DNA of 64,000 bases from Lantana camara. Its lineage: Eukaryota > Streptophyta > Magnoliopsida > Lamiales > Verbenaceae. Position 1 is the first letter of the stretch; the number at the start of each line of letters is the position of its first letter. The stretch is from assembly GCA_037501455.1 (NCBI GenBank), contig CM074859.1:21643001-21707000 (forward strand), written 5' to 3'. The notes beneath the pieces are model-generated. The model was given only the letters and a program-made list of their open reading frames with translations. It had not been told where the DNA came from and made no database searches. A program made the position numbers and the translations under genes. This document shows, piece after piece, positions 21,152-34,975 of the stretch.

Positions 21152-21186
21152 AATAATAATAATAATAAATTATTATTATTATTATT
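21152..21186. repeat. AAT/ATT microsatellite, self-complementary
   Basis: An (AAT)n run switches to (ATT)n at about 21170, giving a palindromic A/T trinucleotide tract upstream of GIP1. Confidence 0.9.
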
Positions 21187-21414
21187 TAATAATATGAAGA
21201 AATATTTTAATTTTTTAATTTAACATATTATCACTATAAAATAATAGAATTAGGTTATTATAAGTGATAGTTAAATAAAATCAAGTTTTGTCTTCTATTG
21301 TTTTTTAAAGTTTATTTGAAATCGTATATAAAATAAAACTATAATATATATATATAATTATTTCAAATATATTTTTATTAAACGTTTTAAGGGGTTCCCA
21401 ACCCTCAATTTTTT

Positions 21415-21450
21415 TCGCATCCGCATTCGCATTCGCATTCGCATCCGCAT
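21415..21450. repeat. Hexanucleotide minisatellite (CGCATT/CGCATC)n
   Basis: Six tandem units alternate between TCGCAT and CCGCAT. They are GC-richer than the surrounding AT-rich DNA. The tract is non-coding. Confidence 0.9.
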
Positions 21451-21580
21451 CATATATCAAAAGATATAAAACTCACAATATTAGCGGTGAGATCACTCCT
21501 AATACCACAGGTTAAATTTTCAACAAACATGTTCTATTTCACCCATAATTTCAACCAAGGTTTTATTTATAAATATAGGA

Positions 21581-21970
21581 TTAATTATATTTAACATCAT
21601 TTGGAGTTTTGAATATTTTAATTGGACCCCTGTTAGTCATTTTATTATATTTTGGCCTTTCTAAAAATTATAAATTATATCAGAACAATTTTCCATTAAA
21701 TTTAAGGTGACTGTTATAGATTTTAGGATTTGAATTTCCTATTTTATCCCAACATTAATACATAATTTTTTTATACTAAGTTTACTCTAAATTTAAAGCA
21801 AGGGTAAAATGGAAAATTCAAGCCCCAAAATTTATGATGTCGCCCTAAATTTAACGAAAAACTAATTTGATATAACTTATAATTTTTAAAAGGGATCAAT
21901 ATATAATAAAATAATTAGTAAGGGTCCAATTATAATATCCGAAACTTCAAAAAGTAGAAAATATAATTAA
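21581..21970. mobile_element. Foldback MITE-like element, about 390 bp
   Basis: The left half (from TTAATTATATTT, 21581) and the reverse complement of the right half (ending at 21970) align imperfectly over roughly 170 bases. Shared blocks include TTAATTGGACCC, TTTTATTATAT, AAAAATTATAA and a TTTCCATTTTA-type block. The whole can fold into one long hairpin. Divergence between the arms is considerable, and I could not fix a target duplication, so the superfamily is open. It lies between GIP1 and the carboxypeptidase gene. Confidence 0.65.
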
Positions 21971-22089
21971 CTCTATAATTTATATGAAGAGGGGTCCAAG
22001 TAAAAATATGTCCAACTATATGAGGTTTATATATACGTTAACCAAAATTATAACAATCGAGCATATATAAAGGCAAGCAGCAATTTCTC

Positions 22090-22164
22090 CCAAGTACAAC
22101 ATATTAGCAACTGCCTTTATATATTAGCAATTTCTCCAGCAGGTGACTCCAAGTACAACATATT
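22090..22164 (-). other. Two antisense fragments of carboxypeptidase exon 3
   Basis: 22090-22113 is a perfect 24-base reverse complement of 23322-23345, spanning the intron 2 acceptor and the start of exon 3. 22134-22164 is a perfect 31-base reverse complement of 23330-23360. They lie about 450 bases upstream of the start codon of the gene at 22609, in inverted orientation to it. Because the first includes the intron-side CAG, the source was DNA rather than spliced RNA. Confidence 0.9.
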
Positions 22165-22590
22165 CCAGAATTGACGACATGAGTGACACCAGGATGATGT
22201 ATATAAAGTGTAGGCATTTTTTAGTGTGGGATTTTTACTTATAAATCATTCTTGAAACATCATGTGATCCAGACAATGATTAACCACATGTGTGCTCCAT
22301 GGCCCATGCTTTACTTCCTGTCATTTCCACTATTTCCACTACGGATACGAATTTCGAAATTTTTTAAAAAGTGCAGGAAAGTTCACACACTCTGCCTGGG
22401 AGCGGATTTTGCTGTTAAAATATAAAGTTATAATCCATCAATTTCAATAAAAATTTAATCTTGGAGTGCTTAACAGTCAAGAAGTAGGTAAAGTAGATTA
22501 GAGGTATAGTGAACTGCGACATATCTTCACTTGCGCTCCTCCTTTTCTCAAATTTCTCACACTTTGTCTCATTGTCCCTTTGGCTTTTAG

Positions 22591-25594
<3,004 letters not shown>

Positions 25595-26442
25595 GCCAAT
25601 GATTTCATGTCTTTTATTTCAATAAATTGGTTTATGTAGACAACAAACATGATTCTTTTAATGAGAAATGCTTTTCTTTTGGACAAAATTTTTTCAAAGA
25701 TAAGGACATTTTTAAAAATATGATTTTATCGTGTCGTACATTTTTCACGTGATAAGTTAAATAAAAAAATTCGTATTGCTGTACATATACATACCGTGCT
25801 TGTATATGTGTCTAGGTATAACAGCTTCTAGTTCACAATATGGTTTAAGAGAATGTAATGAAAATTATTTACCAAAACAAGTACTCGTGATTATCTTGCC
25901 CCGTCACAAGTTTAGCTTTCTTTTTGGTAGCAATACATACAACCACACTAGTAATCTCCCATACATAATGTTTGATAGCTACCATCCACAAATCATTTTA
26001 AAAATATTATTTATATTATTTCATTGTATCATATTTGATATTTATTATGCAGTGTATCACATTACATTAATATTACGATTTTCGTATACGTGTATTAATG
26101 TGATAGTGATAATCTAAACGAATAAAACTAAACTGTGTCAGCATAGTAGTATGATTCAATGATACAACTTATATTATAGATATAATTAACTTAATTTTAA
26201 CTATATGATATCTTAGCATTCCGTATATTAAAGATGTTCCAAGTTCCAACCTTATCATCCATTCAAATTGTTAATCCTAGTTTGGGTGCATTTTACATGG
26301 TTCGTAACCTAATAGTAGGAGTGCAAATGTATCTGAGACAATTAGGGTGAATCGAGGCAAATCGGGCTAGTAACTGATTAGGTTTGGTTTATTCCTTCAT
26401 CAAGCTTAAAACAAGTTCTTGAGGATCATATGCCACAAGATA
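25595..26442. other. Downstream flank of the carboxypeptidase gene
   Basis: 3' UTR and AT-rich spacer. AATAAA at 25620-25625 is a possible polyadenylation signal 26 bases after the stop codon. No other gene is supported. Confidence 0.55.
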
Positions 26443-26485
26443 AAGAAACTTGCATTTCTTACAGCGGCTAATATGCTGTACTCGT
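26443..26485 (+). other. Echo of the carboxypeptidase intron 2/exon 3 boundary
   Basis: AAACTTGCATTTCTTACAGC followed by GGCTAATATGCTGTACT matches, with a few changes, the end of intron 2 and start of exon 3 of the upstream gene (about 23306-23341). It is in the sense orientation and not part of any open gene, so it appears to be a small relic of a second carboxypeptidase copy. Confidence 0.7.
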
Positions 26486-27656
26486 TAACATAATACAAAC
26501 GATCACACAACCACAGCTGCCAAAGTCCCTCGGATCATGTGCACCGCGAAACACGGATTGACACTCTCAAGTGACGTGTTCGAACCTTGTGGGAGGGGAG
26601 GGCAAAAATGATGTGTCATAATTTGCACATATGCACTAGTCGAGTGCCACATGGAGGGTGCATCCAAAGGTCGAGGATGAGCTCAAAACTCGAGAATGGG
26701 GGAAAAAAGAGCCCCCCATGCCTCATACTCCGAAACCCAAACCTCAAGGACACTCCCAAAGCTGTTCACCCACTTGATTGAGGGAGCCCCCTATAAAGGA
26801 CACTACCATCATGGGAGGGTAACATACTACCTATAATGTACGGATATGAATACGACGATACGGACACAACATGAATACAACGATATGATTTTTTTTTTTT
26901 TTAAATTTCCAACATGAGTAGTGTCGGACTCGGTGTCCGATACGACAAAAATAATATTTTAGAAGTATTCGTTCATTATAACGAACTATTGATAGTCGAT
27001 ACAAGGTTGTTCTGCATCCGTAAAACCAAGTATTAAGAGACCCCACAAGAATATAAAATAAATCACGCCAACAACCTCTTATCTATTTTATTTCATTGCT
27101 TTTGTCTCACTCACTTAAAAACTAATTTAAAAACTAATTTAAAAAGAAAGGATTGTGAAACCATTATATAATATTTAACATAGTTGAAATATTAGCACCA
27201 AAGTAACGAAGCATCATTTTAATTTAAATAACATAAACTCTTTGGTACCAACTACCAAATAACATATTTCTAATGCACCTATCCTCATTATATAATGTGA
27301 ATCTATGACAAGCCTCAACTGTACAATTATGACTTCTGAATTACCAAACGTCCATAACCAAACCACTAAAAGAAAACAAAATTTAGTACAAACAAAATGG
27401 GATTATAATTAATAGCTGGGCAGCTGCATTATTGAAGTCTTGGTCATTTTTATTTGATAGAGAGGTCTTTGGTCATTTATTTTATTTTTATAATCTATGT
27501 TTTCATCTTTTTTAACTTTATGGTGTTTGTCTTAAGAATCTTTCAATGCACTCGTCTTGTATGCCAATATGTCATCTAGCTAGCTCATTATCTTCTCACC
27601 TATTTCCTGGAAAAGGAGTTGATAGTTGATATCTTCTCAGCCTGTGTTCTCTTCCT
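26486..27656. other. Intergenic DNA without supported genes
   Basis: The stretch near 26850-26960 contains GTGTCGGACTCGGTGTCCGA, a dispersed-repeat type of sequence, and a T tract (26889-26902). The open frames here have no recognisable features. Confidence 0.5.
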
Positions 27657-27870
27657 CAGGGCCAGGGGTGTCAAATCTCAACCCGACACGCTAACCCCGA
27701 CCCGACCCAACCCGAAAAATATCAGGTTCGGATTGTGGGTTTTCGGGTCGGGTTGAAATCGGGTCGGACCAGAAATGAACCCGAAGGAGAGAGACCGGGT
27801 TCGGATCAATCCGAAAAATTATGCGGGTGACCCAACAACCCGAACCCACCCGATTCAACCCGACCCGAAT
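27657..27870. repeat. CCCGACCC/GGGTCGGG-rich patch, left side
   Basis: From CAGGGCCAGGGGTGTCAAAT the sequence becomes rich in AACCCGACC and GGGTCGGGTT motifs in both orientations, such as ACCCGACCCAACCCGAA and TCGGGTCGGGTTGAAAT. A similar patch occurs at 45418-45595 on the other side of the Tat element. The CAGGGGTGTCAA start resembles the ends of plant hAT elements, but the matching right end is not clear. Confidence 0.6.
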
Positions 27871-27961
27871 TTTTTTTAAAAAAAAAAATTTAATATATAT
27901 TTCATTTATTTAAATTATATGGTGTATTATAATTAGATAAAAATTTATGAAATGATAATTG

Positions 27962-28807
27962 TGATGGTGCAGGAATATGAGTTTCCTAAATGCAACAACA
28001 CTTTCAATATTTGTATGAAAAGGGAAAGACCATCACAGGCGTGAGGGCCTCAGGATCTGGGTTTCCTATTGAGCGTGGGTTCTTCCAGCTAGGATAACAC
28101 CAAGAGTGTAACGTGCAACGATGATGCAACTATGGTGAGAATAATGTGGAGCTTGAGAAGATCAGGAAAAAATGCCCAGAACCATGCAGTATGTAAATGG
28201 AAGATGACTTGGGGGAGAAAGCATGTGCTCTCCCTTATTTATATGTTAGGGGTGAGGGTAATTGGGTAACTTGACCGTGTGGTCCCAAACCTGTGTTGCC
28301 CTAACACGTGGCAGCCCGTGAGGGCATGAGAATGACATTTATGAAAAAGGGGTGGCGTGTCAGATGCAAGGTGCGCACCACCTTTGTGTCAGAGGTTGTT
28401 GACGAGGGTAGCGTGAGAGGAAGGCTCAAGATCCGTTTTACTAGGGTTCGGATCCACCACGGCGGTGGGGGGATCACACACGAGCGCTGGTGACGCTCGA
28501 AGAGTGCTTGGACTGGTTCCCCACGGCATATGACCTTTGAGCGCCGAAATCCCGAGCGCCAAGAATGTGGCCCTCGTGTGGGTGATTCCCTGAGAAGGGT
28601 GACCCTGAAGGCCAAGATGTGAGCGTCAAGCCAGTCAGCCTGAGCCCTCTACCTGAACAGTTGGCTGAGGTTCGTGGGCCTGTACTACTAAGTGAGTAAG
28701 TGGGTTGGGTTGGCCCACGAGCCTATCGATGCTAGCGCCCAATTCCCTAATCGCCAAGTGTTGACACGCGGAAGGCTCTGATTGGAGCACAGTTTTGTGT
28801 CTTATCA
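27962..28807 (-). repeat. Tat element 3' LTR
   Basis: An 846-bp LTR reading TGATAAGACACAAAAC on the minus strand at its start (28807) and ending CTGCACCATCA at 27962. It is the same length as the 5' copy at 42816-43661. Confidence 0.95.
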
Positions 28808-28821
28808 TTTTGCCCCCCAAA
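28808..28821 (-). other. Tat element polypurine tract
   Basis: On the minus strand TTTGGGGGGCAAAA lies immediately before the 3' LTR start TGATAAG. Confidence 0.85.
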
Positions 28822-29403
28822 TTCTGTAGTATCGCTCGAGCGTACTATAGAATTTAAAAGAAGGGAGCCTTGAATTTTGAATATCCGAGGGTCAAGCCTC
28901 CGCAAGGTAGGTGACTGCTTGACTTCCGTAACGGGCACAGTCTGACACTGCATTAAATGGTGTCATGTCCGCATTTAATGCTGAGTGGGAACGTGGGCGC
29001 GTGTACCCCGGGAGGCGTGAGGCGGTTACCAAAAGTGGGAGTCTCCCAAGGAGGGAAATGATTGCATTTTCAAATCCCCAACCCTAATTAATACACATTA
29101 TCTCCCCCATAAATTGGGATCCGGAAGACTCATTTACCCCTTGCACGCACTCAACTCTTTTCAAGCAAATCAAGCAAAAAGAATTTCTGCAACTTTCTGC
29201 GAATTCCGGCAACCTTCTCCTTCCATCTTTTAGGTAAAACTTCCACAAAATTTAATATTCCGGTGCTAACTTTTAGATTTAGGCTTTGCGCGAGTGATCT
29301 TTCTAAGTGTGGAATTCTTTCTGCCGTTGAATTCATTCCAGAATTTTTCTTCTCCACTGAATCTCTTGCGAAAAGCTTCATCTCCAATAACCAAAACCCA
29401 GAT
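28822..29403 (+). other. Upstream region of the antisense gene
   Basis: About 580 bases between the 3' LTR and the first ATG of the antisense gene. No clear TATA box is seen. The last 240 bases are CT-rich and look like a 5' leader, with CCCCATAAATTGGG near 29105 as a weak promoter candidate. Whether transcription starts here or in the LTR cannot be told. Confidence 0.35.
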
Positions 29404-32278
29404 ATGGCAGATAATAATGCAGATGCTTATGTGAGGGAAATAGATGAGATGTCAGTGGGGAGCTCTTCCCCTCATGGTAATGTGCCTACAGCAGTTCCAA
29501 TGGTCAGGGCTTCCCCAGGCGAGGGGATTCCTACTGCTATTCCAGTGGCCCAGGCTCCGGTTGATGCCAGGGATGAAGAGGTCGACGCTGCCGTTCAAGG
29601 AATGAACGAGCGTGCTCCTGGAGGGGTAAATGACCTTTTTGAAGAGATGCACAACGTAATGGAAATGCAGAGGCAGGGAGAGAGAGTGTTCCCGGTGTTG
29701 AATAGTGCCGTAAGACCACAAGATCATAGGATCACGGTGGCAGTCGCGGCTCCTGAGGGCGGTGCAAGGCGTTCCGAGCGTCATTCTGAGGCTGAACCTC
29801 CCAGAAAGCGCCAAAGAAGGGGAAAAGAGCCTGCAACGCGAGTGAGGCAAGATAACCCTCACCAAACCGATAGATCTCCGGATGAGATTGAGAGCATCCT
29901 GACGCTCGATGATTTGGAGAAGTTGAGGGCAAAAGTGTATTGGGATGAAGCAGTATTTCCAATGCGACTTCCCGAGAAGGGAGAGAGGGCCAACTGACCG
30001 CCGCCCGGGATGTTGACGGTCTACTGGGACGCAGTCCTGGCCGGGGGCCTGAGGTTTCCCATCCCGTCCGCCGTCGCCACCATCTGTCATCACCTTGCAC
30101 TTTGCCCTTCACAAATTCTGCCGAACGGCATAGCCCTAATCAACACTTTTGTAATTATGATGAGAGCCCTAGGCCACGAACCCTCGATCGCCAATTTTGA
30201 CAGTTTAATATAAGTGGCCCGCTCAACACGCTCGTCCCCTACAGATAGGTTCTATTACGCCCAGGCCAAATCGGGCTTTAAGATGATAGATTCTCCATCC
30301 ACCTCCTATGGCGAGCATTGGAAAGAGAAGTACTTTTTCGTGGGGGCTCCAGGGGGAATTTTTGGGGTTCACCGAGAGTGGTTGATACATGGCGAGGGGT
30401 CATTGATTAGGGAAAGGATAAGAAATAAGGTTTTTGAGGACTGGGCAAAGGGGTTAGCCCTCGAAATGAGGAGTGAGAAGAAGTGGATCAAGGCTGAGGT
30501 CTTGATGAAGAACGAGGGAGTGCTATTCCGTTATGGCCTATCTTGCCCCCAAGTATGATAACCAATCCACCAGCTGATATCATGGCCCTCGATGGTTAGA
30601 TTCTAGGAACTAACTGCTCTAACTTTTAGAATAGTTTCTGACTTGGCTTAATTGTTATACTTCTGTGCTTGTTATCCATATAATCACCTTTTGACGCTTA
30701 TGTTTTCTCATTTGCAGGCGTCCAGATATTATCCTTAGGGATGAACGCCGAGGCTCTTGCTCGCATGATGAACGCTCAAAGGGCTAGCGACAACCCCCAG
30801 CAACAGCAGCAGCAGCAACAGGCGCACCCTCCCAATGCCCCAAGGGGGAAGGGAATCCGGCGAGGGGCCCGACGTGGCAATGATAGTGCTCGGGGCGCCG
30901 CCGGGAATGAGGCTCATCCCGTGGGCCCCATTGAGGATTTGACAATTGACGGCGCTCGAGGAGCTACTCCTTCACCGGCTGTCCCCGAAGGTCCTATTGC
31001 ATTGAGCTCCAGCGGCTCCCGCAACCACTCGGGAGATACGGTCCGTTCCCACAATGCAGTCCGGGCCGACCGCCAGGGAAAGAGGAAAAGATTGCCCGAC
31101 TCAATCCCCATTTCTGGCAAAGGCTAGGAGGTGGTCGTGGGCCACTGTGGCGAGGGCGGTGATACTTCCTCATCAGAGGATGAGGACTTCTGGAAAATAG
31201 GCTGCAGGGGTGACGCTCGTTATAAACGTCAACGGACCGAAGGTCCAGTAATACTGAAGAAGAGCGCGTACTCCGTAAACCTTGTTTCAGACATCGTCGG
31301 AAAGCTTCAGTTTTCTGGCGATCATGACAAATTGAACGAGCATGATGCCGCTCGGGTCACCGACGATGCTTGCCATGCTCTCCTGACGGTTAGTCTTTAG
31401 TGCCCTTTGTGGGATTTCAACTTTTTCTTCTCTAACTTTGATACTGACCCTCGAGTCTGTCTTTCCAGGAGGTAATCCCTAGGCTCAAAAACTTGCAGGG
31501 TCGAGTGCAGGCCTATTCTGAACATAAGGCCAAATATAAGAAGTTGCTGCGCATCTCAGACCCCAGTCAGTTGCAAGAGGATTACAACAATGTCAGCGCT
31601 CAACTGACTGACGCCAACCTTGAGAAGGATAGGCTGAAGGAGGACTTGAAGCGGTCTGACGACGCATATTTGGTCCTCGACGATCGCCACAAGAAGCTAA
31701 AACAAGAGCGCGACCAGTTGAGGAATCAAAATGGGGAGTTAGGGCGTCAACTGGCCGAGAGCACAGGCCAAAGTGAAGAGGCCAAGAAAACCCTCACTGA
31801 ACTGCAAGAGAAAGTAGCAGGCCTGGAGGAAAAAGTGGCATGGGATTCAGTGCTGAAGTTCGTGCGCTCGAGAGCCTTCGCCTTTGCTGCCAATATGCAC
31901 TGCTTTGACAACGCTCGCCGTTTCTTTTACAAGGCGATTGGGCAGATGGTGAGGTTGGGGTTGGCCCCGGAGAGCGCTCGAACCGATGACCGCCTACGCA
32001 TGGAACTGGACGACAACTGCGAGCCCATGGTCCAGGATGAGGATCCCTCGGACAGTCTGGCGGAGCCGGAGTATCAAGGACTTGTGTCGATGCTCCAGCA
32101 GGAATTCATGGCGGCCATTCCCATAGGCCCCGAGCCCATTCAGATAGACAACGAGGGCACCGTTGTGGAAGAGCCAGTCGATGAGGAGCCTGGAGAGGCT
32201 CAGGCTTCCGATGCCCAAGTGCTAGCCGTCATCCCTATTTCTACTGCTCCCCCAGAGCCTGGGAATCAAGCCCAGTGA
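29404..32278 (+). pseudogene. Spliced antisense gene of the Tat element, three exons, three stops
   Basis: It runs opposite to gag-pol. Exon 1 is 29404-30552, intron 30553-30725 (GTATGA...CCAG), exon 2 30726-31388, intron 31389-31468 (GTTAGT...CCAG), exon 3 31469-32278. Both junctions keep one frame. In-frame stops TGA 29995, TAA 30211 and TAG 31125 break it. Exon 1 has an acidic N-terminus, a basic PRKRQRRGKE signal and a region (VYWDAVLAGGLRFPIP, then CPSQILPNGIALINTF) like the plant putative gypsy-type transposon domain found in Tat antisense ORFs. Exon 2 has a Gln-8 run, a GKRKRLP basic signal and an acidic Ser/Glu/Asp patch. Exon 3 begins with a coiled coil (DRLKEDLKRSDDAYLVLDDR onward) and ends acidic. 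That Tat-lineage elements carry antisense ORFs here is established; the splicing model is mine. Function unknown. Confidence 0.8.
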
Positions 32279-33307
32279 TGCTTTTCCAATTACCATCCCC
32301 ACATTTCTCTTGCTCAATTTCCATTGTAACTTATGAACAATTTTGATCTTCGTATTAGATATTTGTACTTCTGAACTTTGTTATTTTATCTTTCTGTCTG
32401 AATGCCTTTGTTAATGAAGTTCGATTCCTTTTTCTATTTGGACGTTGGGCGTTGTTGCCGCTTTGTGTTTGATGTTTGCATGTTTATCCTTCTTGTTATC
32501 TGAATGTCTGCGAGGGGAGTGTCTGTGCACGAGGGTGATTCCTTTGAAGGTCTCTTGGTGCTCATCTCCATACGTCGTAAGTTTACAATTTGGAAACGTC
32601 TGGCAATTTGAGAAATGCAAGTATGGGCGCGAGGGTGTTCCTTAAGAGGGTTCCCTGACCATTTTCACAATGAGGCTCGAATTTGAACTTAGAAAACCCC
32701 TAAGGATTTAGCTAAGTATTGGCCTTAAACATGTGACGTGCACCTTCATCTTGAGCGTTCCAATAATTCTAATGAACTTAGAAATCAACTGCAGGATTTG
32801 CTAAGTATGAGAATAAAAACGAGCGTTGCTGTAATGTTAACTTCACACTCAAGTGTCCATGGGAGGACTAGCCCAACGTCTGCTATTCACGAGTGTATTC
32901 TTAATTAAGAAGGCGAGGGTCATTGGGGGTTTACGAGCGCGAACTGTCATGGTGAGTACCTAGTTGGCGTAGATTAAGCGTCTAGCACCCCACTTTTTGA
33001 CACGCTCATTCTTAGGACTTATACACTTATGAATTGTCAAGCTATTCAGTTTGGAGGGTTCTCAACACACAGATAGCGTTGCTTTGAAATGATTGGGGTA
33101 TTACTTAAGCCGTTCGACGTGGAGGATGCTCGACACGGAGTAGGCTTTCTGTTGCCCGAATCATTAATCAAAAGGAAAGCAAATAAATGACATAACAATG
33201 GATCAAATACTTACTGTTATACTTGCGATTTTTGAAATGATTACAACATGCTTTCTGTCAAAAGAAAGTACACCATGCCGCGAACGGGCAATTACAAAGA
33301 CTGACAT
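32279..33307. other. Tail-to-tail spacer between antisense gene and pol
   Basis: About 1 kb where the antisense gene (plus) and pol (minus) end facing each other. T-rich stretches near 32320-32420 could serve 3' end formation of the antisense transcript. No conserved reading frame is seen. Confidence 0.5.
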
Positions 33308-34395
33308 TTACACGTAGAACCTTCTGAGGTTGCACGCGTTCCATGGTCGCGGGAGACGCTCGCCTTGCAAAGACTCTAGCAAGTAGGTGTTGTTTGCTTG
33401 TACTTGGATGACTTTGAAGGGACCTTCCCAATTGGGATCCAACTTACCCACGTGTTTAGAAACTTCAACTTTTTTAAGGACCAAGTCCCCTAGTTGGAAA
33501 GTTCTTTCTTTGACACGCTTGTTATACTGGTGGGCTACGGTCGCCTTGTATTTGTGGATGCGAGCCCAGGCTAAGTTCCTCCTCTCGTCTAATAAGTCCA
33601 ATTCGAATGTTCGGTTGGCTTCGTTGGTTGCAGGCTCGAAATAGGCAACACGTGTGGACTCTTGAGCGATCTCCGTAGGTATCATAGCCTCGGAGCCGTA
33701 CACCAGGGAGTAAGGAGTTTCCCCTGTCGCCGCTCGGGGGGTGGTACGATATGCCCATAGGGCACCTTGAAGTTCTTCAGCCCATTCCCCTTTCTTACTC
33801 TCGAGCATCATTCTCAAGTGCTGGAGTATGGTTCGGTTAGTCACTTCAGCTTGACCGTTGGCTTGAGGGTGGCCCACGGAAGTGAATCGTTGCTCAATTC
33901 CCAGTTCATAGCACCACTCCCGTGTGTCAGCAGCGATAAACTGGGAGCCGTTGTCTGAGATAAGCACCCTCGGGATGCCATATCTACAGATGATGTTTTT
34001 CCAAATAAAATCTCTCACAACTTTGAACGTTATCTTGGCGACCGCTTCTGCTTCGGCTCACTTAGTGAAATAATCCACAGCGAGGATCACAAATTTCTTT
34101 TGCCCGACCGCTATTGGAAGGGGTCCCACAATGTCGATGCCCCACTGATCGAAGGGCCAAGAAACATCGATAGGGATCATCTGAGCCGTTGGCAACTGGG
34201 GAGTGTTAGAGTGAAATTGGCACTTAGGACACTTTTTGGAGTAACTGATGGCATCCTGTAATAACGAGGGCCAGTAAAACCCACTCCTCAAGACTTTCTT
34301 GGCCAATATTCAACCGCCCGAATGATTCCCGCAGCTTCCGCTGTGCACATGTTCCAACACTTCCTTAGCTTGCGAGGGTCGTACGCATCTCAGCA
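33308..34395 (-). pseudogene. Tat element integrase
   Basis: The retroviral-type integrase inserts the cDNA into the genome. On the minus strand an H2C2 zinc region is visible (HVHSGSCGNH, then CPKCQ). The core domain follows, with DQWGIDIVGPLP (first Asp), LISDNGSQF (second Asp) and HPQANGQAEVTNR (Glu). The C-terminal part ends GPFKVIQV...WNACNLRRFYV and TAG. Two in-frame stops break it: TGA at about 34307-34309, probably from CGA, and TGA at about 34055-34057, probably from TGG. The catalytic triad itself is preserved. Tat elements lack a chromodomain, and none is seen here. Confidence 0.9.
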
Positions 34396-34975
34396 GTGGA
34401 CCTTGGAAAGATCGCTTGAACAGCCTACCGTTGCTATCAAGAGAAAAGCGAAGGGCCTTACACCTAACCTTCCTAGCTTCTACCTTATCGCTCGGGCAGG
34501 TCCCCTCCCTGATAAACTTAACGATGTCATCCAACCAATAAGGTTCAGCGGGGTCTATTATGCTCATCTCGCTCGAGGGTTCTGCCTCCCTAATCAGTGG
34601 TCTCTCTATCCTGAGGAACGTGACTGAACGCTCGCATGAGTCATCGAGGGCTGAAGCAAATTTGGAAAGAGCGTCAGCACGTTCGTTTTCTGCTCGGGGG
34701 ATCTGCAACAAATGGAACTCTTTGAACTTGGCGAACACCTCCTTAGCCCTTGCTAAATACTGCATCATAGTGGCTTCTCGAGCTTCATAAGTGCGATCAA
34801 TTTGACTCGCGATCAACTGGGAGTCAACATAAGCAGTTACACGAGCGGCACTATTCCGGAGGGCTATCCATAGCCCTTGGATTAGAGCCTCATACTCAGC
34901 CTCGTTGTTGGTGACCTGGAACGCCAGCTTAATAGCGTAATCCACTTCCGTACCGTGAGGGTCTCTGAGGGTCAC
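34396..34975 (-). pseudogene. Tat element second (archaeal-type) RNase H
   Basis: A second RNase H domain lies between the RT-linked RNase H and integrase, the hallmark of the Tat lineage. Visible acidic positions are in TNNEAEYEALIQGL (Glu), VTAYVDSQLIASQI (Asp) and ENERADALSKFAS (Asp). The first Asp region just upstream (34976-35030) is altered and follows an in-frame stop. The rest of this frame, to about 34396, is the linker toward the integrase zinc region. Confidence 0.85.

Noticed and set aside
25776..26117. 113-codon plus-strand frame after the carboxypeptidase gene
   Set aside because: AT-rich composition and no domain. It has no splice or promoter context and reads as chance.
28301..28615. 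Frame of about 104 codons in both Tat LTRs (also 43155-43469)
   Set aside because: It is present in both LTRs only because the LTRs are copies. No known retrotransposon LTR protein matches, and the composition fits a GC-rich U3/R region.
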